NCBI GenBank assembly: GCA_030141605.1
Contig: JAQGDQ010000282.1
Location: 62,001-126,000 of the forward strand
Source of the DNA: Tubiluchus corallicola
Taxonomy: Eukaryota; Priapulida; Priapulimorpha; Priapulimorphida; Tubiluchidae
Direction of reading: 5' to 3'
Length of the DNA: 64,000 nt
Under the pieces are notes generated by a model. It saw only the letters and a list, made by a program, of their open reading frames with translations. It was not told where the DNA came from and ran no database searches. Every line of letters starts with the position of its first letter. Within the stretch, counting starts at the first letter, position 1. Positions 38,901 to 64,000 of this stretch are shown piece after piece. The position numbers and the translations under genes are program-made.

Positions 38901-41900
38901 TTAAGTGTTTTGGTTTTTTCAAGTTTTAGATAATTCAAAATGATATTTATTTTCCAATGAATTCGAGGTAGACAGGCTCGCCTTCTATGGATACTGTTCT
39001 GTGTATAAATAGAAGGTTTCTCCTGTTGGTAGCCTATCATTAATACTGTTTCAATTTTAGATTGCACGAGATGTTGAAATTGATGCAAAGTGGAAACACT
39101 GTGCATTGTCGCAAGAGGCACTTCGTCCACCAATAATGGCATGCGAATTGGGAAGGTAAGGAAATTTAATGTTAAAATTTGTGGTGTAGTATTTGAAAAT
39201 GTTTTAATAGGTTTGCCGTCTATTTCGAAAGTACAGTAAATCCTCGCTTAACGACTCGTAAATCTTGTTTAGCGACATTTCGTTTTAACGACGCTGCTTA
39301 GTTGACATCTTATTTTCACTTAACGATGCACATTTTGCTTTGACAACAGTTTTTTTTACTTTGCGCAAGGCAAATTTTTATTTTATTATCAAAAGTTTTA
39401 CATAATTTGGTGTATTAAAACAGCACATATTACGTTATTCTGTTCTAAAAATGCACTAGTAAGTGTAACATAAACAGTGCAATTATTATATATGTTTTTG
39501 CTTCTCGTCTGACTACTGACACTACTGTTGTATTACTAGCGGTTTGTGTCAACTATTAAGTGACCAGCGAGCAAATTTTGTGCAAGGAATTTTGAACGCA
39601 ACCTGTTGCTGTATTAATCAAACTAAGTATGTAGAGAAAATTACCAAGGTCGCCCCAGGACTTGGCTTTGACTCTGCAGGGTTTATTGTTTAATTGTTGA
39701 CTAGGCTTAAACATTAACAAAAGAGAAACGGCTATAGCAGGTATTGGTAAGTAAAATATATAGGTGGTTTTAGGCAAGCAGGAGGACATTAATCAAGAGA
39801 AATATGAATAAAACTCATAGAATGTTTAACTTATTTAACTTATATGATTTAAGCAGTATTGATTTTTGTCGTTGGAACGTATCTAAATTCTTTTACCTTA
39901 CTTTCTATGGAAGTCTTGGCTTCGTTTAACGACATTTCGCTAAACATTGCATTTTGCTGAATAGCATTAACGTCATTAAGCGAGGATTTACTGTACTGTT
40001 AAAACGAAGATTATAGATGGCATCATGAATGTCATAATAAAAAGAATTACGTTTTTATTCACTAATAAACAGATGTTTTGTAGCCCATTGTGGGCTGCTT
40101 CCTCAATCATTGAATAATCTTAGTGCAATTCAGTAGATAGATAGTTTACAACATGTTTACATCAGTTAATTTGTAATTTGTTTCTTTACTTCATCATTGT
40201 CATATAATGGTTGTGAAAGTTTCTGTAATAGCAATACCGGTCATAAGAAAAGTATTTTTCTGTATTTTGCATTTTGAGGAGTGTCGCATATTGCTAATGT
40301 TTACACTGAGGAAGCATATCCAATTAAGAAGATTGCATTACATTGGACATGCACTAAGACTACCTCAAGATCTGCTCTTCGTATAGCATTACGTAAAGCT
40401 GTTTAAATGACAAAAAAATCGAGAGGGGTCAGTTACTGATGTATACAGATATACTGCAAAGAGATTTAGTAAATGGAACTCTAGATTTGTAGGAGGATGG
40501 GCGATGGTGGGAGGTAAGAGTGCGTGACATCAACAGGTGCCATGTTTTACAACACAGTAATTGTTACAATACGGGGAGTCCCAGACTTTGTAGCATGTAG
40601 ACAACTGTGTTATGCTTGCACGACCTAGTCTGTGTTATGAAATTTGTTGTGGTTAATGTTACTTTAAAAGTTTTAAGGTTTAAATTCTACTTCCCAGTTT
40701 TTGTTTAAAACTGTTAAAATTATGCCGAATAATGAGTAAAAATATGTGTTACACTATTTTCTAGGCTTTACAATAAGGAATCTGTACTAGAGTATTTACT
40801 CGATAAGTCCATTTACGATAGCGCAGCCCACATCCGCACTCTCAAAGATGTGCATACATTAAACCTGACAGAAAATCCTGCTTTCAAAGAAGATGGACCT
40901 GATAAAGGAGATGCTTACATAGACAGACAGATGGCTAAATATATTTGTCCAGTTGTTGGGCTTGAAATGAATGGTAGATATAGGTAAGTGCACTTAAACT
41001 AATTCTTCCCATGTGACATCATCGGTACATCAAATCATCATAAGATGGCATTTCCTGCAATAACTTGCTTTGCTAATAATTCAGTATGTAACATAGTTTA
41101 AACTTTAAATGTTGAATTAATTAACCATCTATCATATGTTTTCAGCCTTGTTAAATGAACTCATCATTAATTTTTTGTCTGCTTATTGGTCTTACTTCTG
41201 TTAATTATTATTATATTTTATTTAGGTTTGTTTACTTATTAAAATGTGGATGCGTGCTTTCTGAAAGAGCTTTGAAAGAACTTCAAAATGAAAGCTGTGC
41301 AAAGGTAATAGTTTACTTATTTTAACTAATGCTCTATCGACATTTCTAGTGAAACTTTTAAACTTTCTTGTGTAAAGGTCGAATGGTTTGTGTATTTCTT
41401 TTACAGCTAAATTTGTCAATCAAGTTGTATGAAAATAGCTTTGGTAAACACGAAAATATTTAATGGGTTGTTCTGTCTGGTGAATTTCAGCTCTTCTTTA
41501 GTCACCATAAATGACTAACTAGTGAATATGTCCTAGTCGTTGTCATCTTCAGATCACATTTGCACATAATCATTGATGCAGTACTTGAAAACCGATTGAT
41601 CTAGAAATCTATTTGATTCGCCATTCACATAGTGCCATCATCATTTAGGTATTTTACATGACATCACAAGGAAAAAAACTGAACACTGATTCCTTGACAA
41701 AATCAGAAATGTTTTCCTAAGCCCTGGACTACATTGGGTCTGATGTGAAAAACAGCCAATGATTCATTTCTTTAGTCGATTTCAGGATTAATATAAATTT
41801 TGTAACTACTTCTTGAGTAGCATACATAGGTATTATCTAAATTTAATTATAATTATTTAGCAGTACTCATGCTTGGCATGGCAGCCTATATGCAGTTTCT

Positions 41901-44452
41901 TGCTGTTGATTTAGTGTGGGACATGGTTTACAAAAGATGATGTGATTGTTATTAATGGTACTGATGATGATGTTGACAATCTTCGAGCCTGCATGGAGTC
42001 CAGGCAGTTATTAGCTAAACAAAAGCGAAAAGCAAAAAAGAAGAAACTTGATAATAATACTTCTGGTTTGTATTTTATTGCTCTAGTGATTTACATTATT
42101 TAATTTTCAACAAGACAGTGCCTTCTTGGTTTTTGCAGAGAATATGATTAGCGTTGCTTAACTTGCATAAATTTCCAGTCATATTACTTTTTACTAATTT
42201 TACAGTTACAACCCAATCTATAGTGTACTAAGAACGTCATTCCATACTAAAGTCTGCCATTGTAAGGCCTGCATTGCTGTAAGGTTGAGGTATGTGTCTT
42301 TCATACAAGCCGAATAGAAAACAGAAAAACCACTTTGTGTGGAGATGCCTACTGATTATTTTTCTTGATGAAATTTTGCAGCTAACCAATCTAGAGGTTG
42401 TATTTTTTATTGTGCAATGGATGGTGCTTGTATTGTTCACCCTACACAGTATGTGTAACGAAACGGTTTTTTAATAATTTTTTCCCAATTTATTGATAGT
42501 CATTAATTAAAGAACGGCCCATGTAAATAAAAATGTACATTAGGCTTTCAGCAAAGATTAAATTTCCCAAACCAAATCGAATTCGAATATTTGATTTGCA
42601 TAATTTTCAATACCAGATTGAAGCCGAGTCTTGTAACTGAACTTCAGTCGAGTTTTTCATCTTACAATCACTGCAGTGTTGGTTGCAGTGGGTGTTAATA
42701 GTTTTGTTGAAACATAATGGTCTTGCTAAACTTAGTAAAATTTCTTAGTACAGATTTAGTTTTTGGCTTAGTTTTGTTCAACTTGCTTTGATCTTTATTT
42801 ATTGATGCCTATAAAATGTTGCTATTACTATGCAAAGTGTGCATGGTACTATGTAAAGAGAATGACAGAGTGTTTTATGACTGCACTTTCTTAATTTAAA
42901 TTGAATGAATACTGAAATTTTAGAGTAAAAAGGAAATTAAATGCAATACATGTTAAAATGTTGTCTGTGTTTGGAAGCACAGTAACTGAAATCTTGCGTA
43001 ACTTTTGTCACAGTTGGGAATAGCATCAGCCTGCATAACTTTTACAGAAATTTGTAATCTCGTTTAAAGGTAGTGTCAACATAGCGAAATGCACTTCACA
43101 AAATTTAGCTTTTATTAGGGATTAAAAACTGGTAAGGAGGAAAATTACATAAGTTTTAGAGTACAGCGCTGGTTGGCAGCGGATTTGCTTCTTAAGCCGA
43201 GTGAACACGAACTATTCATTGTGATAAGTGCTTCGCATTTTTGCCACGCCAAATCGGATCCAAAGCACTTAAAGTAAAGCCAGGCCTCGTCCGAATCAAA
43301 GTTGGTACTTGGATTTGGAAACCGAAGTTAAGGACATGAGAAGCTTCATCCCATCCCTAATGTACAAGTTATAAATACTTTACTAAAATGAACTTTAAAA
43401 GCAGACAGAGTATAAAAACCGTAGATTTATTAAATGCTGTGAAAAACACCGGAATATTCCCAATCATGATTTAACGCCTAGATGGTGTCATCATCACTAG
43501 TATGAACTTTAGAATAAGACAGCTTTATACTAAGTTCACCTTTATTATTCATCTTTATTAAACGCGTTAAGATAATTACAAAATCTGTCTTACTACCTAT
43601 GCTGTGCTGTACACTCTAAAACAAACCAGCTTGTCATCAGCTACTTACTTATTAATGTGTAATTATTCTTAGGTATGGACCGGGTTTGGACTTTTAAGTC
43701 TAAAATCTGTAATTCTCTGTGTCCGGATCCAATCTGAGTCCTTTGAGAAAAGACTGGTATTCACCAGATTTTTGACTATAGAAGAAAGCCAGATAGATAT
43801 AGCTTTTTTGTATTATGATTAGCATGACCAGTGGCTACTCACTAAACATTACTTTTTGTTACATTAAAGTTTGCAGTTTTGGGTCTGCACATTAATTACA
43901 TTTTTAGTTCTCGAAGGTTAATATAATATAATAAGTGTATAGTATAGTATAGTTAATATAATATAGCCATTCTACATATGTATATTTATAAGATGCTATA
44001 GCTGCACCAAGTCAAGCAAATAGGGTCTCACATCTAGGTGGTTTGGGGGAAATATGTCCGGCTCTTGTTTTGTTCTTGCAACGACAATCTGGATCCCCTT
44101 CGGATCCGGTAACTGCCGCGAACCTGGTGCATACTTAGCTGTTATACGGAAAACAATATTTATTTTTTTTGGTTTTAGAAAATGTTAACTGAAGTTGTGT
44201 TTTTCAGATGCTGAGTTTGTAGTTAGTAAAAAACAACTGAAGTTATCTGCTCCGTCAACTTCTTCATCATCAAATGGAGTCACTGCATCACAAGTTGAAT
44301 TAAATAGTACACCATCAACCAGTAAATCAAGCAAATCTATAGCCCATGATCCCAATGCTAGTAAGACGTATAAATCGCTGTTTACTTCTAGTGATAAGGC
44401 AAAAAATCAACAACAAGCTCACTGGATTACGTACAATCCATTTTATAACTGA
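35973..44452 (+). CDS. RTF2: Replication termination factor 2 homologue
   Basis: Nuclear protein that acts at replication forks; in human cells the DDI1/2 proteasome shuttles remove it from stalled forks. Six exons: 35973-36041, 39061-39155, 40765-40983, 41226-41304, 41915-42065, 44208-44452. All have GT-AG borders and join in one frame, 858 nt, 285 residues (human protein 306). The start MGCDGGTIPKRDELVR is the diagnostic family N terminus. The Rtf2 domain follows: CALSQEALRPPIMACELGRL, then YICPVVGLEMNGRYRF, the RING-like Cys positions in LKCGCVLSERALKEL and SCAKCGTWFTKDDV, then a Lys-rich stretch. The C terminus keeps TYKSLFTSSDKA and AHWITYNPFYN, matching the conserved vertebrate end. Introns 1, 2 and 5 carry repeats. 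The gene converges on the SLC22 gene, whose stop codon is 553 bp away. Confidence 0.96.
36131..36330 (+). repeat. Direct repeat, left copy (partner 37391-37600)
   Basis: Shares with 37391-37600 the ordered words TTTATTTAAAACA, TACAGAAGT, GCAGCAGA, TCATCAG, TTACAGCTGACT, AGTAGTAATGC or AATAGTAATGC and GGCATAGT or CGCCATAGT. The pair brackets 1.06 kb of RTF2 intron 1. Confidence 0.65.
36855..37280. other. GC-richer block with open frames on both strands, origin unknown
   Basis: Lies between the two direct repeats in RTF2 intron 1 and is distinctly GC-richer than its surroundings. It is open for 85 codons on plus (36861-37118) and 105 codons on minus (36959-37276; contains VRRARKISAFLAEIAPAHLH). 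It might be internal sequence of a mobile element or a decayed gene fragment. No family is recognised. Confidence 0.3.
37391..37600 (+). repeat. Direct repeat, right copy (partner 36131-36330)
   Basis: Second copy of the repeat beginning at 36131, diverged by substitutions and small indels, with an extra stretch near 37540-37560. Without a TG...CA border it does not look like a standard LTR. Confidence 0.65.
38186..38345 (+). repeat. Degenerate ATGGTGTGG/TCATTGTCA short repeats
   Basis: Low-complexity runs (TTGTCATTATGATCATTGTC, then TGGCATGGTGTGTATTGCAT) in RTF2 intron 1. Frames across it are repeat artefacts. Confidence 0.55.
39234..39993. mobile_element. TA-flanked MITE with CAGTAAATCCTCGCTTAA ends
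   Basis: 760-bp unit in RTF2 intron 2. Left end TA|CAGTAAATCCTCGCTTAACG and right end, read in reverse, TA|CAGTAAATCCTCGCTTAATG. The TA dinucleotides are the expected target duplication of the Tc1/mariner/pogo superfamily. A second, inner inverted match (TTTAGCGACATTTCG versus TTTAGCGAAATGTCG) extends the termini. The interior is AT-rich with no transposase, so it is a non-autonomous copy. CAGT-type ends with TA suit a pogo/Tigger-like source. Confidence 0.88.
40315..40560 (+). mobile_element. Degraded non-LTR retrotransposon 3' tail
   Basis: In one plus-strand frame the sequence reads LRRLHYIGHALRLPQDLL before a stop, matching the conserved late part of many endonuclease-RT proteins (LRWxGHxxRMPxDRL). 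Farther on, a GGWAMVGG-like piece replaces the usual DRxxWR. Several stops and frame breaks show that it is dead. It lies in RTF2 intron 2. Confidence 0.55.
42555..42660. repeat. Dispersed repeat fragment, inverse partner of 9865-9965
   Basis: Contains AAATCGAATTCGAATATTTG, related in reverse to TCAAATATTCGATTCTGATT at 9865-9965. It sits in RTF2 intron 5, whose remaining 2 kb shows no exon. Confidence 0.3.
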
Positions 44453-44642
44453 ATAACATTTTTTTTGTAAAAAGCTGTATATGTATCATTGTATGTACAT
44501 TGCAACAAAACAAAACATTGATTGTTTTGCACCGTATTTGATATCTCATTGATTTGACTCTTGATTTTGCTAATATTATTTAAATGAACAGTTGATTATC
44601 TCACATTCCGCTGCATTTTCTTTGGCTTGTCTTGAAGTGATA

Positions 44643-44652
44643 AATAAATAAA
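44643..44652 (+). terminator. RTF2 poly(A) signal
   Basis: Two overlapping AATAAA hexamers at 44643 and 44647, 191 bp after the RTF2 stop codon. They are the first canonical signals downstream on this strand. Confidence 0.65.
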
Positions 44653-44830
44653 TATAAGAACTTACTATACATGTAGTTTTTGCTTTAAAAGTCTCGAAAT
44701 TTTTAGCATTGACCTTGTCTGATGAACATTGTATATTGCTACCTATTGACAATATTTTGAGTTAAAATTGGTGATATCTTTAAGCGAGATTTCTCAGTTT
44801 TGCAATATAGTAGGTTTGCAATCTTTTGTC

Positions 44831-44843
44831 TTTATTTTTTATT
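44831..44843 (-). terminator. SLC22 poly(A) signal
   Basis: On the minus strand this reads as AATAAA-type sequence about 165 bp after the SLC22 stop codon (45005). The two convergent genes therefore have their signals under 200 bp apart, tail to tail. Confidence 0.55.
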
Positions 44844-45004
44844 ATACTAACATTATATGTAAAATATTTACATAACTAACATATATAATATACAATATAT
44901 ACAATATATATTATATACAATATATAATATATGTTATTGTACAATACACAGTATGTGTGTGTTCATGCACGCACCATGCATCCACACAGTTTGAAAAGCT
45001 TGGT

Positions 45005-61603
<16,599 letters not shown>

Positions 61604-62574
61604 AAGGATTTCTAACAACAACTACAAAATTGAAGTCTTTATTATTTCTCTCTTGATGACACAAATTCAAACAAAACACATTTTCTTCGTTTTTTCCACT
61701 GCCTTAACCTAAACTGCACTTTAGCGTATGTCGGCGTAGCGTGTGAGAAACTACTTTATGAACCAGTAACGTGCCAGAACGAACTGGTTGATCAAACTAC
61801 AAATGTATGTAGAGTAGAAATACACACACGTAAAGATTATGGGGCCAAAGATAATCAATTATGTTCTTAGGACAAATCATACATGCGCTATCAGTAAATC
61901 ACAGCCAGCAATATCGCTTCTGTGTTTTCATAGCAATTTTACATTGAATTCAAGAGTAAACTTAAGTAATGCCATTTGTTGCACTGCTTGGGTTGTTGGG
62001 TTTAGTTTATTATAACACATCTGCCTGGGTGAGATTACACCACAACAAAAAGGGAGAAAATGGTATAGGCCTACAATAAGCCTTAAATGACAAACAAACA
62101 AATCATTAGGGGTTGCTCTAAGCTTTAGAAAAACCATTCGGCAAACAGGAAGCCCGAATCCAGCGATCAAAGGCAGTACTAGTGACTCAACGCCAAGTTT
62201 GTAGCTGTTTTAATATCAAAAATATCTCTCTAATGTGAATCACTAACCGGCCTCTTAACGTGTTCGGTTGTATATTTACACATAATTCCTCTACCACGTA
62301 AATAGACGAACTATTTTAAGTGAATAATGTTCCATATAAAAAAACGCCATTATCAAGAAAAGGATGCACAACAAGTTGCACTACAAGTTTAGAAAAATGT
62401 TGATTGTTAGGTATGACACAATATCAATGCAATTTGAGTACCAAAGACGGCCAAATCTAGCTGTTAATATTGAAACTCTTAACGAGAAAATTATTATTGT
62501 TATACTCACTTTTACGCTCATTGAAAAATATGAGTTCATGTAATTAAACGAGATAAAATTTACACTAGAAATTT
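61604..62574. other. SLC22 5' flank, no gene seen
   Basis: The minus-strand 3' splice site attttgtag ends at 61622, 18 nt before the start ATG, so any 5' exon or outron lies here or beyond. No donor-bearing exon could be assigned. The 80-codon minus frame at 61928-62170 shows no domain. Confidence 0.5.
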
Positions 62575-62770
62575 CACAATTATATCACATTACCCGTATG
62601 TTACACGACACAAATATACTGAATTACACTACATTACCTTATATTACTTTATGTAATATACAATTTACATTATATAAAAAACATAAAACTATAATTACTA
62701 TAGCCGCATGTATTTACTATATTATTAAAAATGTTTAATAATATTAAAATTATTAAAAGTCTTAAGCTAT
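62575..62770. repeat. AT-rich TATTACATTA-type tract
   Basis: Low-complexity AT sequence with repeated ATTACATTA, TATTAAAA and AATATTA words, similar in composition to 13208-13345. Confidence 0.6.
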
Positions 62771-64000
62771 GAACATTTTATATAAAGATTTACTGACGGA
62801 AAATGTCAGTTTAAACATTTTTCGCTGCAAGACCTTACAGTCAATAAACTGAACTTTAAGCATAAAAAATTACAAAGCATTGGATGTTGCTAAGTTTTGA
62901 TTGGTTGAAGTTCAGCTGCTTCCGTTGTCTGCTTGTGTGGTAGAAACGTTTTAGGTGGCGTCGGTTTTGGCCATTTATGTATATGCCCCTTCCAGCTAGA
63001 AAAGCAAATTTGAATTTGTTGAACTAGCCATATGTATAGCCGTAAGGCAACTCTGTAACAGAGTGTATTCACAATGTTAACAGTGAAAACTGTAATTATC
63101 AAAGTATTAGTGATCGAGTCTAAATCAAAAACATGTAGCCCATAGTACCAAGTTAATACTGACTTTTCATATCAGCAGCCCTTTCAGGTTGGACAGACGG
63201 ACATCACGGGACACGGCACTAGATCCTTTCGATTAAGCTAACTATGCTGGAGCCTAAGGACGTCAGATTTTAGAGGCCCAATGTTAAGAATTTCTTATTC
63301 TTCTCGAAAAATCCATATGGTTTCATATTCATTTAAACTCGCGTATTTTATAACGTACTACAAGCAATTACAGAATCTATTTTTATATAATTGCCACAAA
63401 ACAAACAAGTATAATGATTACAGCACTAAAAGTACTACGCCACATGCAGTTGTGCAGTTTACACCTACTCCTACAAGAAGCACCACTTATACAAACGAAA
63501 AAGCAAGTAAAGGCTATCCATAGCTGGCTTTACTTGTGCCCAAATGACTTTACCTTTTCTGAATAGCGCCACGAAATTTGCAAATTCCTTGTGGGACTTT
63601 CAAGAAAAATTTTCAAACTTTTTTTGGGGTGAGACTCCAAAATCCCATTTTTAAAACGCAATTACACCTACAAAAAGCGCCCCTAACCGAACAACAACAA
63701 CAAAAAAAAACAAGTAAAGTACTGTGTAGTACCTTGTTAGATTGACAATTGATCGGACTATTATATGTGGCGTTTCTGCCTTGAGTAGCATATTGGGTAA
63801 AATCGTGGTAAATTCCAGCAAAGTTAGGACTTTGAAGTCCTAATGGCTTCTCGGCCTAGTAAAGCAAGGACGTCTTTATCTCGAGTGTTAGCCACGTGAT
63901 TCCGGAAGGCTTTTTCAAGAAATATGGCTTCATAAATTAGGCATTTTGACACCTTCGTCTCATATCAAAGGAAACATCCCGTTTTACGCAATTTGGCGAA
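62771..64000. other. Right flank, no gene seen; probable repeat after 63440
   Basis: Related phrases recur at about 63465-63535 and 63665-63735 (ACACCTAC, AAGCACC or AAGCGCC, ACAAGTAAAG or GCAAGTAAAG), separated by about 200 bp. This suggests a degraded tandem or inserted element. Composition after 63540 is less AT-rich. No exon could be supported. Confidence 0.4.

Overview
The window is eukaryotic, almost certainly an invertebrate animal. It is AT-rich, its genes are split by GT-AG introns of about 0.1 to 6.5 kb, and it carries DNA-transposon relics, non-LTR retrotransposon fragments and microsatellites. The gene families (SLC9 Na+/H+ exchanger, SLC22 organic ion transporter, GT10 fucosyltransferase, RTF2) are metazoan. 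Several genes have a strong 3' splice site a few tens of bases before the start codon. That would fit a spliced-leader lineage such as a tunicate, but the species cannot be fixed from this sequence.

Layout. (1) 1-3126: interspersed repeats, probably an intron of the exchanger. (2) 3127-20907, +: eleven exons of an NHE3-type Na+/H+ exchanger (the 5' half lies off the left edge), giving 802 residues in a single consistent frame. Its 6.5-kb intron 8 holds a complete two-exon gene on the opposite strand for a secreted repeat protein (14289-17831). (3) 20908-27447: mostly non-coding, with two candidate exons (22723-22761 and 27009-27148) and a poly(A)-signal cluster at 27383. (4) 27448-28725, -: intronless alpha-1,3-fucosyltransferase. 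(5) 31947-34037, -: intronless 696-residue protein of unknown family. (6) 35973-44452, +: six-exon RTF2, with several repeats in its introns. (7) 45005-61603, -: eleven-exon SLC22 transporter of 591 residues, including one GC-AG intron. Its intron 2 holds an intronless opposite-strand gene of unknown family (56529-57470); its intron 9 holds LINE fragments and a possible spare TM12 exon. (8) 61604-64000: no gene seen.

The genes do not form a pathway. Two are plasma-membrane transporters, one is a Golgi enzyme, one a replication-fork factor, and three are orphans. All exon joins were made by hand from splice consensus, reading phase and family alignment from memory. No search was run. No clearly new multi-gene system is visible. 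The most notable points are the two antisense nested orphan genes, the near-identical 195-bp coding repeat, a possible alternative exchanger tail, the GC-AG intron, and an apparently undescribed TIR element present in three copies.
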